Assembly (NCBI RefSeq): GCF_028389875.1
Contig: NC_084663.1
Span: forward strand, 93,625,765 to 93,689,764
Source of the DNA: Rhea pennata
Taxonomy: Eukaryota > Chordata > Aves > Rheiformes > Rheidae
Direction: 5' to 3'
DNA length: 64,000 bases
The translations under genes and the position numbers were made by a program. Below, in pieces: positions 24,462 through 35,800 of this stretch. Each line of letters starts with the position of its first letter. Position 1 is the first letter of the stretch. The notes under the pieces were generated by a model. That model searched no databases and had not been told where the DNA came from. It saw only the letters and a list, made by a program, of their open reading frames with translations.

Positions 24462-24641
24462 TTAAAGGGCTATCAGCTCTCCTTGGCAGTGGTTGCAGCA
24501 GTTGAAAGTTACATCTTCGTATCTTGTGTATGGATGAAACCTTCCAATACTCTTCTTTGTGGAAAGAAAGGAAGAAGGAGATGTCTCAGAAAAAGATGTT
24601 GATGTTTCTGTACATGCAACTGGATCCAGTACATGTAGCAC
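24462..24641 (-). CDS. BLZF1: BLZF1 exon 7, coding part
   Basis: Acceptor ttctgtag, then VLHVLDPVACTETSTSFSET ... TKKSIGRFHPYTRYE ... CCNHCQGELIAL and TAA. Paired cysteines (C384, C387) near the end match the human ones. Confidence 0.96.
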   Translation of the reverse strand: MLHVLDPVACTETSTSFSETSPSSFLSTKKSIGRFHPYTRYEDVTFNCCNHCQGELIAL

Positions 24642-27600
24642 CTACAGAAGGAAAAATTCATAATGAAAAAACATCCAGTAAGTCTAATGAAGTTTACTTT
24701 TCCGTAATAGCAATGAAACATTTCTGCTCAAAAGTAAGGTTTTTCAACTTTGTTTCAAATTGAAAACTAAGTATGCATCTACCTAGACCTTCAAGATGAG
24801 GGCATTAAGTAGTATTTACAGATTAGTAATGTCCATCAGAAATTCAAGGCACAATTTTATGGAGAATAAAAAAAAATTTTTTTTAAGCAGAGATGAACTA
24901 AACAGGTAAAAACAACATACTAGATAACTAGGCACTGTGCGCCCTCTACAGCTCAACTATTATTCAATTGCTTCCAGACTAAACTATTAGTTTAGTTTGC
25001 TATTTAAATATGAAATTTCATGCAGTGGAACCTCATCTTGAAAGATAATCATATGGATTCTCCGTCTTTCTACTCATTATCAATAAAACTATTCTGGGGA
25101 CAACAGAAACTACTTCCGAAGTGTTATGACTTATTCCCACCCAAACTAGGTTTCTTTTCCCATTCAGCTTTTAAAAACTCGGCTGAGTATTTTCAGCTGG
25201 CTTCCTCCTGACACACTAACTTCAAACAAATTTTGACCCAGTTATTTGCAGTGCTAGCAGAGAAGGCAACAGTGCACAACCTTTATGATGTTCTGCTTAT
25301 CCTTCCATGTTTGTTTTTTAAAGAGCAAACAGACAGCTCTTTTCAGCACGCTGCCCCTGCATATAGCTTTTAATAAAGACCAGACATTTCACAATGCAAC
25401 CTTGTACTTCAGAAAACAGGCACCTGTGCTGACAGATTGAGTTATACAAAGTCTTTTTTTAATTATTTTTTATTACCATTTCAGCCATTTTCTCAGCAGG
25501 GCTACTGCAAAACTCCACAGCCACTGAAGTCTTTTTTGGACTATTAGTGCCAACATTTCCAAGAAGATGTGAGCTTACAGCTTTGGCTAGCTTGCAATTC
25601 ACAGCTGCTAGCTCTGTTGTAGTGTGAGGTTGTGCACTAGGATAGTATGTCTGCTGTCTCCCCCACTGAAGAGAAACCATCAGCTCCTCCAGCAGTCTGT
25701 GCAGAAAGGAAGATAGTGCTATTAGTGATTTTTTTGTACTCCATACTATCAGCCCACTTAAAGCAACTGTCTCTTTCCAAAACTTACTGCACTAGTCAAA
25801 TGTTGATCAAAAAAGTAAGTTTAAGTATTTAAAGACAAGGAGGCGAAGAGGCTGTTCTCCAAAGACAGACCACAGACTCATCACCACAGACTTTTAATAG
25901 TGGTGAGATAGAAACCTATCTGACATCTGGCAGAACAAGCATTAAAAAAAGTCAACGTAGGCAGAAGAATACTCATCTTTGAAGGAGATGCAGAAAACCT
26001 CAAATCAAGTCAGTAAGTGATTAAAAATAGAAAGTTCAAGAAGGATATGAGACATGCCAATTCCACAGCATGTGACTCCTAAAAATCCATCTCCAGGTGA
26101 AGATTATGAAAAAAAAATAAAACTACTTTGGCTTTTTCAGCTCTGAGACTGAAAAGTGACTGCACTATCAGTCAGCATAATTGATTTTGTTAAATATGCC
26201 AGGAATAGGTGGAAATAGTTTACTCTAGGCTACAGAACGAGCCAAACAGACAGACATTATAAGTTTGCATGGAGGCATGAATGTTCCCATGGTTCAGGGA
26301 AAAAAAAAACAAAAAGAAAATCATACTTCTGTGTATCAATCATTTCTTGACGGAACTGATCACGTTCATTCAACAAGTCCTGGATTGCACTATGAGCATC
26401 CCTGGTTTGACGCTGCAGAATTGCTCTGGTATTGGTTAGCTCATCAGCCATAACCCTGCAAAAGAATTCTCCAGTCAGTAGTTTAAATAAGCACTTTTTT
26501 AAAAAGTCAGCTTTATTCTACTACAGACAATAATTCGTCAGCTCAAACTAATGGTTAAACCGCTGTCTGTTCCCACCCCCATGCAGGGTGTGTATCAGCC
26601 TATTTTTTTTAACAAAAGATATATTAAGAGCAATTTCTGTTTAACTACAGTGAACAGGAAGTGACCATATTAGCAATGTTACATTACATTTTGATCTGCT
26701 AAGTTTAAATAATTTTATGTCACTTTATACAAATGTAATAACAGACATTTTAAAACACACTGGGTAAGTGAACACGGTGAACTAGTATCCTGACAGATGA
26801 AGCTGAACACATTTTCTTTTACTGACATGGATCTCACAAGTATGCTGTAATCACAGCTTCTCATATTCATCTGTACTCTCTTGTTCCATATTCATCTAGA
26901 AGCTACGGCTAGACACTGCAGTTCAGCTCTCAGGGGAAACAGCTGCATTTAAGAGCTACACATGAGAAAACTGCTCTCGTATTGTGTTATGCCCTCAAGA
27001 GATTCAGCATTTACTTATCCCTCAATCAGGTATTTCAATACCTGAGATGCTGTAAAAAGCAAAACCAGACTGCCATTTAAAAGCTACCAGGAAGAAATCC
27101 AAGACCTAAATGAACCAGAAAATTACAAGATCAAAGGGTTTTGCTCTAAGCACATCTCCACACTGTCACGGTGTTTCTAGAAGGAACTTGCATCCTCTGT
27201 CTCAAGGCTGCTATTAATGCCAAAGAAATAAGTTAAATTAGGATAGCCTAGCTAGGACTATTCCAATTAGTTACCATTCACTCTGCACGCTAAGACTGTT
27301 TAAGGCCAGCAACTTAAAGGAGAAGACCATTCTATTCCTATTTCCTTGAAGCAGTAAGGCCTTCTCTTAGTATGCATTAAGCATCACTGATTAAAATTAA
27401 GGTATTTATATCTGAGCAAAGGAGAAGATCAAAAAACTGCAGAATGTTATTTGCAGCATCATAATTCACTATCTTCATAAGTCATTTGTTCTTTGGAAGT
27501 TAAAAGTCTAATCCACTGTCAAATAAGATTTTGACATTGACACCAACTTAAGATTTGCTCTTGATTCTCACTTCCTGTTATTTTATGGTTACAAAAGTAA

Positions 27601-30600
27601 CAGTAGGTTTCTTTACAGTAACACAACCAATCAATCTTTAATGAAGTGGTCAACCTCCTCTTCCATAATGAGCTGCCCTTCCCAGTAGATCCCTAAACCA
27701 TGGTAAGCAGAGTTATTAACCAAATCAAGAACTCCACTAATTAAAAAAATGACTTGTATCACACTTGGGAAGAGAGAGAAAAAAAACTATTTATCTTTAA
27801 GATGGGTAAGATAGTTGTCCTGGAAGAATTTTAAAACCCTAAACTGGACACAGTTCTATGAGAAATAAGAACTTTTCTTCCTGTGTTGAAGGAAGCTACA
27901 GTTAAGATTTTAGAGTGTTAGGACCCACTATATTTCCTTCTAAAAGTTGAATTATTTGGATTTATAAGGAGATTACTCTTTCTGTATCACCTCCATAAAT
28001 TCAAACTTCAGAGTAGCTGCTGGTATAGCGTTGCGGCTGTCCGCTGTGTGTATATGCACATTCACAGACATTGCGATGAGCGTATGTAATAGAAGACTAA
28101 AGGAGAACGCTGTTAGAACAGTTCTGTAAGAGAAAATACCTGCTTGCTAAGAATTTGCTTCGCCACACATCACACTGTATAGACATCCGCTCTAATTGTT
28201 CAGATAGTTGAGACATATTCCGGCCTAGAACCTCATTTTCTAAGATCAGCTGATTTTTCTCACGAGCCATCCGTTCAAAGTGGTACTGCAGATCATCCCC
28301 AACAGAAGCAACAAGTAATTTCTTCAGCTCCCGATTTACCTGGAATTAGATCAGACTATCTTATAGGGGCTTACTTATCACCACAGTACAAAACAAAACA
28401 CAAAACCCCCAACCGACTACTTTCTACCTTCTAAATGCACTATAATTTATTGAGAATATGTAACCATAAATTGCCTTTTTCTTTCCAGATTGGGACACAT
28501 CTTATGCAGAGTGCGTTAAGCCTCATGATCCACTCCAGTGAGCATAAACACTTAAGACTAATACATGTTCGACACATCCTTATTTGAATTATAGCAGTGG
28601 CCAAATAGGATGAATGAAAGCTTGCTCTAAGGAACAAGGAAAGTTTCAGCAAGATGAAGGATTAAACAAGCTATCCAAAGGCAATTTTAGGTAGAAATCA
28701 TGCATTTTATTCTGTATTTCACTTAATAGTTGCATTGAGGAGAAAAATCTTTTTTCATGAAAGGTACATTTCTCAGCAGCCCATTAACAGCTTTCTCCCC
28801 ACTTTAAGTAGTCAAAACTTTTATCTGCTGGCAGAGAAGAAACACTGGACTACTTAGATTACTTAGACTACTGAGATTGCAATGCCACTCTGTATTTTAG
28901 CTGGTAAGTTTGAAAGTGTAAGTATTTATTACAAGGCATAGAATTCTTTGTTTTCACAAACTGTCTAAAGAAACTAAAGTTACTCAATTGTGTGAAAGCA
29001 ACCCCTGCAAAATCTTTCATTTCTTACCTCTGTCTGTACACGCAGCTGATTAGAGAGGCCTTCTTTATCCTGTAACAACCTCTTTTCTGAATTCTTTAGC
29101 TTTTCTACTGCGTTTTTAAGTTCTAGCAGTTCTTTGGGATCTGCAGCTCCATCTGACTGATGGAATGTGTCTCCTTTATGTCCCACTGATCTAGCTACCT
29201 TAGCATTTTTAGTTGGAACAACATGGGTGATAGCTGCTTTGGGGACTAATATACGAACAGCTTCAATCTCCACTGATTTAGCAGCATGTATTTTCCCAAG
29301 CTGCAAAACGCCAGGACTCAGGGAAGAGACTGTCTGTTTATGTGGGCTGTGGTGGATGTGATGGTTTGTAGTGTGGGCTCCAGTGATTACTTCTACTGAT
29401 TCAGTTGCCTGTTCTGTTTCCATGCCATCTCCAGGTCCTCGGATGGGCGATGAGGCATAGTCAACTAAAATTTAGAAGCAGTGGAGGAAAAGGTTACCAT
29501 CTTTTATTTTGTTACAGGCTCACTGCAACTCAGCCTTCAATTTCTGTACTTCAAAATTAAACATTTTGATTTTACACCACATATGTAAGGCAATCCTTTC
29601 CAGGAGCAATTATCAAGCACAAGTCAGAAATCTAGACAGAAAATCATCTGCTCAATCTTGTGTTGTTCATTAATACCACTAATACAAAAACCCAGTCATT
29701 AATCTGAGTTTTATTAATCCTCATTCCATGCTGACATACCAGAGCAGGTAGATGCAAATACGAAAAAGAGCTAGTAAGGAGAAAATTTATTTGAAATACT
29801 ACTTATAGACCAAAAGCAGACTTCAGGTTTTGGGAGCTGATAGAGCTAGAGCAGTCTCCTTTCAAAAACAACATAATTAAATAAAAAGCAGTTACTAGCT
29901 ATACAGCTGCTAACAACTAAAGGAGTTTAGTAGACTTCAAGTATTATTATCATGTCTTTTGGTTGTCCAGATGAAGGTTTAAGAAAAGCCAACCAAACTT
30001 TTCCACTTCATTTCTAAACAATAGCCGCCAGTCTACCCAAAAAATACCACATACTGATCTTAATTCTCAAATGTGCATGATAAGTAAAAACAAACTTCAC
30101 AGACATTAAAATTGTCACATTTTAAGCTAAATCAAACATTACCATAATAAAACATCTTCGCTCACTGTCATAATGCCAATTAGTCAAGAAAGTTTATCAG
30201 AACGTAGCAAGACATGCTGTTTTCCCGTGTAACATAGACTGTAATGCAAGTCTGTGTCCTCTATCCAAATACTAATTTTCAAAAATGCTGTAGTTGTGTG
30301 ATTGCATTGCCCTATAGCCTCTCAAGCTGCTGAAGCAGTACGCACAAATCTAAAAACTAGAGGAGGACTGACAGACAAGTGTACAGACTGATACAACACA
30401 AGCGACAAACTTTGTTTTCCATAAAAATCTAGACTGGGAAACCACATTAAAATGTCCGTTCCACTCAGGCAGCCCTTTTTCAGTGCAATTATGAAGTCAC
30501 ATAACTATTTCCTAACAGCTAAATATGAAAACAATTTTAAATGAATGAAGTCTAGTATAGCTTTGCTCTTTAGAATTCAAGTTAAAATAACATTTAGACA

Positions 30601-30650
30601 GACAGGATTAAAGGTATGTAAAGCCACTTACCCTTTCCTAGAGATGCCAT
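24462..30650 (-). CDS. BLZF1: BLZF1 / golgin-45, Golgi tether
   Basis: Golgi-membrane coiled-coil protein that binds GORASP2 (GRASP55) and RAB2 and is needed for Golgi stacking and secretion; also named basic leucine zipper nuclear factor 1. Six coding exons on the minus strand (30650-30632, 29464-29028, 28339-28140, 26455-26327, 25696-25477, 24641-24462) join in consistent phases to 394 residues; human has 400. Conserved blocks are SSPIRGPGDGMETE (about 11-24), AVRILVPKAAITH, KLKNSEKRLLQDKEGLSNQL, a coiled coil over about 120-270 including DDLQYHFERMAREKNQLILE and SIQCDVWRSKFLASRVMADE, then RFHPYTRYEDVTFNCCNHC and the C-terminal GELIAL. The Cys-rich end plus the C-terminal hydrophobic residues form the known GRASP55 PDZ/zinc contact. 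Divergent promoter shared with NME7. Confidence 0.96.
25477..25696 (-). CDS. BLZF1: BLZF1 exon 6
   Basis: 220 nt; enters in phase 2, leaves phase 0. Encodes LLEELMVSLQWGRQQTYYPS, AVSSHLLGNVGTN and EFCSSPAEKMAEM, as in human. Confidence 0.96.
26327..26455 (-). CDS. BLZF1: BLZF1 exon 5
   Basis: 129 nt between a ttttgcag acceptor and GTATGA donor. Encodes VMADELTNTRAILQRQTRDA and AIQDLLNERDQFRQEMIDTQ, part of the coiled coil. Confidence 0.96.
26456..28139 (-). other. BLZF1: BLZF1 intron 4
   Basis: 1.7 kb of AT-rich sequence without a recognised gene or repeat. Confidence 0.85.
28140..28339 (-). CDS. BLZF1: BLZF1 exon 4
   Basis: 200 nt after ctaattccag; enters phase 0, leaves phase 2. Encodes VNRELKKLLVASVGDDLQYH to CDVWRSKFLAS, almost identical to human. 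Confidence 0.97.
29028..29464 (-). CDS. BLZF1: BLZF1 exon 3
   Basis: 437 nt; completes Val7 and runs to RVQTE before GTAAGA, phase 0. Contains SSPIRGPGDGMETE, GVLQLGKIHAAKSVEIEAVR, ILVPKAAITH and the start of the coiled coil. Confidence 0.96.
29465..30631 (-). other. BLZF1: BLZF1 intron 2
   Basis: 1.2 kb between GTAAGT and an aaattttag acceptor. Nothing recognisable inside. Confidence 0.8.
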
Positions 30651-30692
30651 TTTCTTTCTAGTTTAGTGGTCAGCTCTATTAACTACATAAAT
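30632..30692 (-). CDS. BLZF1: BLZF1 exon 2 (start codon exon)
   Basis: Acceptor cttcctcag at 30693; 42 nt of leader, then ATG at 30650 and 19 coding nt (MASLGK plus G) before GTAAGT. The joined frame reads MASLGKVDYASSPIRG, aligning with human ...TVTSSPIRG. The first six residues differ from human, so the start is a little less certain than the rest. An AUG-UAG pair lies at 30688-30683. Confidence 0.85.
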
Positions 30693-32576
30693 CTGAGGAA
30701 GAAGAGAGAGGGGAGAAAAGGTGTTTATTACAGTGACAGTTAATCCTGAATTACCCTGTTTGTTAATACAGCCTCTAAACTCCAGTTCAGTAGCAGTGAT
30801 GTCCTGTTTAGCTGAGGGATGAAGAACACTAAGTAATCTGGGGGGAAAAAAAACCCAACAAATAAAAGCAAACCCCCTCAAATTTAAGACTTTAAAGAAG
30901 GCGGCTTATGGGACTCTTTCCATTTGTTTCTTCTTTCACAAGAGCTGGACTTCAACTCTTATCTCATTCCCCATTCAGTTCCAGTGTCCCTTCTTCAAAT
31001 TTCTCTCTCCAGTCCCTCCCCTTTTTGAGTTAGCCCTCACCTTACTCACAGGGTAAACTTCATGATCACATAGAGATAATCTTTTATCACTACAGAACCT
31101 CAAGAAAGGGAAATCCCACACTTTGATTAAGGCAGACCGAGAGGTGAAGAGGAAATAACGGCAGCTGCACAGTTGCTTCAGTCCAGTTTGCTCATCCACT
31201 TAGAATTTTTCTGGCAGAGCCAATCCTCAGCCAAACCAGGAGTCAGTGCCCTCCACGGCAGCACATGCTTAATTTAAACCAGCAGCAAAACTGTGCCCTC
31301 AGAATGGCCATCCTGGCCATTTCCTTCTTTATCCACCCAGCTCCATCCACTCCCAACTCTCCAGGCCACTTTCCAGGTTTCTAGGATCTGCCACTAATTA
31401 TGTCAGTTTTTCAGCTTGGTGTATCCCCCCCCCTCTTTTTTTTTCTTGCTTCAGTTCTCTCAAGTACATCTCCCAGAGTCCTCAGCTCCTTTTATTTTAC
31501 TCCTAATCAAAGAGGTTGAACTACAACTTCTTTGGCTTCTTCTGCTACAGCTCCTGGCTCTGAAGAGAGAATGGTAACAGAGAACACACTACCACCAGCC
31601 TTCTAGATCCAGGACTTGTTTTGTGACAAGTAGGCTCATCTTATCTGACGACCAGAGGGAAAACGAAAACAGATTTCCCTCCCTGAGTTTAGTCAAGCTA
31701 TATGTACAGGAACATCTTACTCAAGAAATATCCTGATCTGCTAGTCATCACCACTGCTCATTCACTTCTGATTGATCTTAATTCATCTGAGGAAAATGAG
31801 AGCATAATAAGAACCCAGCTGCTCAGAAAGAGGCAAGAGTACTCAACACAAGTCTGAAAATGAGAATTTAGTCTTCACTGCTTCATTTGAGCTCACTGGC
31901 CAACGATCCTGCTTCTTCATTGTTCATATTGTAACAATGGCCCTAGGTATTTAAGTTGAAAGTCTCAACGCAAGTCTCTGCACATACTGTCTTTTTACTA
32001 CATTCTTACAGGCAAAGTTACTTTGCTGTTTGTTGAGCTGTAACCACTGGACCTTCCAGGAAGACATCCGCAACACATAAAAGGATGTGCCCTTACTTGC
32101 AAATTCTCAACGATTTTAAAGAGACCCGTTTTAATGCGACGCTCTGCAGGATCCCACGCGTGGCAACCGCTACCAAAAGGTCCGGTATTCACATGGCAGA
32201 GTCACGATCCATGAGGACCGTGGGGACCCCGACCCCACCCCCCACCCCCGCCTGCAGACCTGGCAGCAGCTCCTCGGGTGCGAAGCGAGAGCACACGACG
32301 CTTCAGCCCCCGAGCTCTGCGTTACATCCGACCTGAGAGTTACCCGCCGATGGGGAAAACCGGCTCCGCCGCCGCCCACAGCGGCTCCGCCCGGCCTTGC
32401 AACAGCGCAGGAGACGCAGCGGGCCCGGCACAGGCGGCACCGGGCTGCCCTCCCCGCCCGGCCACCAGAGCCGCCAGGCCCAAGGCCTCAGGGCCCAGCC
32501 CGGCCACGGCCACGGCCACGGCCACGGCCACGGCCCCCAGCGCCCTCCCCGCCCCCACTGCGCCGCGGAGCGTTAC
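30693..32576 (-). other. BLZF1: BLZF1 intron 1 (5' UTR)
   Basis: 1.9 kb running from the CpG island into AT-rich DNA. No coding sequence or clear repeat is seen. Confidence 0.6.
32502..32535 (+). repeat. (GGCCAC)n hexanucleotide repeat
   Basis: Five perfect GGCCAC units plus a partial one, in the CpG island near the BLZF1 first exon. Confidence 0.95.
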
Positions 32577-32690
32577 CGTAGCGCCGCGGCACCCCCAAAC
32601 GCCCGCCGCCACAGCCTCCCGCCCGCGCTTGCGCTTCCGCTTCCGCTTCCGGCCGCGCGGGCAGCGCACCCGCAGCACCACCCCGCCCCG
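32577..32690 (-). other. BLZF1: BLZF1 exon 1 (5' UTR), start approximate
   Basis: Inferred from a minus-strand donor (CTACG before GTAACG, 32576-32571) inside the CpG island, with ETS-type motifs just upstream. The transcription start is not visible directly. Confidence 0.4.
32634..32652 (-). promoter_or_regulatory. Tandem ETS/GABP-type motifs
   Basis: Three back-to-back CTTCCG hexamers (CGGAAG on the minus strand) ending in CCGG, typical of GABP sites in bidirectional CpG-island promoters. Motif call only. Confidence 0.55.
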
Positions 32691-32737
32691 CCTCTCGCCC
32701 AACGGCCGCGCTGCGCGTGCGCGCGCGCGGGGGCGGT

Positions 32738-32775
32738 GCCTCGGTTGCTAGGGCGCGGCGCCTCGGTTGCTAGGG
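32738..32775 (+). promoter_or_regulatory. Duplicated 16-mer with X-box half-site
   Basis: GCCTCGGTTGCTAGGG occurs twice, at 32738-32753 and 32760-32775 (22-bp spacing). GTTGCTAGG matches one arm and the spacer of an RFX X-box; the second arm (GGCGC, GGAGC) is poor. It lies 58-95 nt before the NME7 ATG. Confidence 0.5.
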
Positions 32776-32832
32776 AGCGTCGCGCTCGCGGCGCAACGGC
32801 GGGGAGGGGGGAGGTCGCCGCCTGCTGCCGCC

Positions 32833-32835
32833 ATG
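32833..32835 (+). CDS. NME7: NME7 exon 1, coding part (ATG only)
   Basis: GCCGCCATG is a full Kozak match and is followed at once by the donor GTAAGC. The 5' UTR start is somewhere in the CpG island. Joining ATG to exon 2 gives MSQADRFAFIAEWYDP, parallel to human MNHSERFVFIAEWYDP. Confidence 0.85.
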
Positions 32836-35800
32836 GTAAGCGCTGCTGGCTCTGCGGCGTGATGGCGGCCCCCGGGTGCGGGGCGCTGCCGCGCGGACGT
32901 GGAGGAGGGGGCAGGGAGGCGAAGCTCAGGCGCGGGGCCCGTGAGGGGAGGGTGGGGCCGAGCCGGCGGAATAACGGCTGCTGCCGCCGGGCGGGGCCGG
33001 GCGGGCCCGGTGTGCGGCCGGCGGGGCTCCCTCCCTCCTCCCGTCCCCCCCTCGCGTCGTGCTACTAAGGGAGCTCGCGGAGAACCATCGGAAGTAGATG
33101 ATTTTAAGCTGCTTTGGGATCGCGTTGTTAGCCAGCTGGTGTCTGAGCCACCCCCCCGCCCCCGAACTGGTAACCGGTCTAAGGTGAAGTTCGCGGTTAA
33201 TGTTAAGTGGGGCTCTATCTCGCTCAGAAACTCCTGAGAGCTCTAGTGGGAGGGCAGCTGACGGCTTTTTAAAAGGAAATACGTTTCAGGTGCGACGCTC
33301 TTTATTTTCGTCTGAATTTGAGGCCTAATAATGCAAGGAAGATGGGATGTTGCAGGGAAAGTAATGAAAAGTCAACTTGCACTGGGAAAACAACTGACCC
33401 TTTGGTTAAGTTGGAGCGTAGTGCAGGTGTTTACGGATGCTTTTTTCTGGTAAGACACTTCGGATGAAATTTTGCCCTCGGATGTATATACAAGATACAC
33501 GTAAGAGACTGGCTGATGTGTGCTAGTGTGCACAGCTTTAAGTGTCTGCTTCAGGCAGCTCAAATTTTTCTCAGCTCCTTCAGCCTGGTGGAAGCTTTGT
33601 TCGCAGTTACTTTCAGAACAGATACTCCAAGTCAGCCTTTCTTGCTTAAGTAGGAGTGTGAGTGCCACTGCTCATTTTCAGATACAGGTGCTAAAAATCT
33701 TTTGTTTAATCCAGGCAGAATTTTAAATACCTGGCTTGAGTTTATTCATGTCAGCAAAAGTCATACTTTGTGAGTTCACACTGGTATCACCTAGGTAAAA
33801 CCTATGCTGTATTGCAGTTGACTATCGCTATGCCTGCAGTGCGTTTCCAACCTAGCTTTATTTAATGTCACCTCACAAATAAAGAGATCCGATTCATCTA
33901 AGTGATGCAAGTGATTAAAGCAATGTCTAACAGGACTTCCAATGGCAAATTTCTTTATTTTTTTTTAAGAGCCTCCAGTGACAGGAACTACATAATCTCA
34001 TGAACATCATTCTATTACTTAACGATTTTCATAGCTCACTTAATTTTTTCCCCCATTATAGTCCTTGTTGCAAATGAATCCAGTGATTACTAGTTCTACC
34101 CTTGATGGGTATAAAGGTATTCTGTTTGTCTTTTGCACATGGAAGAACGGGAAGATTATAATTTTAGCCTTCCTTCTTTTTGTATAATTCTACATTAAAC
34201 AAATTTTATCCTTTCAGTATTTTCCTATTCTTGTATTTTCAGAGTTTATTTTATTTTATTTACTTTTTCCATTTTATCTGTGGTTTTCTTGAAATGCAGT
34301 ATTTAACTGGACATTATATACCAACTGAGGTTTTGTTGCTGCTAGACAAAGCAAAATATTTGTCTCTTGCGTCTTAGTGCTAAATTTACCTTTCTTTATT
34401 CTTCCAGTTGTCCTTCATTGGGCTCTCCTATCTAATTGTAATCCACTGTAATTCAGTTTCTTTTTCTGCATTTTTGTTTTCTGGCCTGTTTCCCTCTGTT
34501 TTGTATTTGAATATGATTTCTTGATCATCATTGTGAATTGCTGAATTTCGCATCTTATCTTGGTTAATCAAGATCATTTTGAATTCTGCTTCTGTTTTCT
34601 AAACTGTTTGCAGTCTGTCCAGTGTGATATCAACCTAGATTCTGAAAGTGAATGTTCTCTATTTCATTGTCAGTGCTATAAAGAAAATATGAAATAATGC
34701 CAGGTCTGAGACTGATCTTTGTGGAACCTGTGTCAAATGGGCTCCCATTTTTTGAGAGAATTATTTCCAATTACTCCTTCGTATAGTATTTATAACTGCT
34801 CCCTCACTTAGTCCATGCTTTCTTACTTTTGTTGGCAGAATGTCAGGTAAATTAGATTAGAAGCCTTATCAAAAACAACTATATCACATCTATGACTTCT
34901 CCATTACTCAGATTGTTTACCTTTGTCAGAAAAGGAAATTTTATGTGATAGGATTTCTTCTTGACAAAGTCACGTTATCTATTTTTGATTATCATGCTGT
35001 CTTCTAGGTGCTCAGCAACTAACAGTTTAATAACTTGTTCAATTATCATCCCTGAGATTGCAATTAGATAACTGGTTCCTCATTTACAAAAGTTGTTATT
35101 ATGTTAGCCATTCTCCAGAGCCCTGGGACCCTGCCTCTAGAGCTGCTCAAAGATAAGAGTGTTCTGGGATTTCTCTGGCTGCTGTCTTCAGTACATCAGG
35201 GACCGTTTTATGTGTTCACCTGAGCATGTCTAACTTCTTTAGACAGTCCTTTCTTTCCCTGTACTGCGGTCCTCTTCCCTTGTTAAAACTGATTGTTACC
35301 TCTCTGGTCGTAACCTGTTTGTTTATTTTTGTGCATGCTAAGTAAGAAGAGGTGAGTACATCAGTTTCCTCTGCATTGTATTGTATCTGTTCTTTTCCCC
35401 TGTTGTGTAATGGAGTGCTCTTTGGTTTTCTCTGACCTTTTATGTATTACAGAATCCTACAGGTTTCTTACACCTATAAAGTTGCCAGCTTTCCTGCATA
35501 TGCATCCTTCCTCTTGACAGTTTCCTAAAATACAATGAGAGCAAATTGGTAGGTGAAAAATGATGGGAAAATAGATGTTTTGGCAATATATGTTACTCAG
35601 ATTTGCAAACTGCATCCTGGGGAAGGGATGAATTATGTAACTGATGCACACCAAAACTTATGCACCTGATCTATGCAAAACATTTTCAAAACAACCTTTC
35701 TCAGAAACAGTGAATCCAAAAATAAAGGACTCCTTCCTGTGGATTCGAGTACTGTTCTTCAAGCCAAATTTTAGCTTCAGGAACATAATTAAATTCTGAT

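Larger units (their letters stand above)
32330..33070. promoter_or_regulatory. Bidirectional CpG-island promoter, BLZF1 (-) / NME7 (+)
   Basis: A strongly CpG-rich block in AT-rich surroundings. The inferred BLZF1 exon 1 points left and the NME7 ATG (32833) points right, with roughly 150-250 bp between the likely start sites. It holds tandem ETS-type hexamers, a duplicated 16-mer with an X-box half-site, and a (GGCCAC)n repeat. Head-to-head sharing matches the human arrangement. Confidence 0.8.

Noticed and set aside
32502-32535. CRISPR-like direct repeats
   Set aside because: A 6-bp microsatellite without spacers, in a vertebrate promoter.
32278-33237. Several long overlapping open frames on both strands
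   Set aside because: They fall in the CpG island, where stop codons are rare. The proteins are Arg/Pro/Ala/Gly low-complexity and overlap each other.
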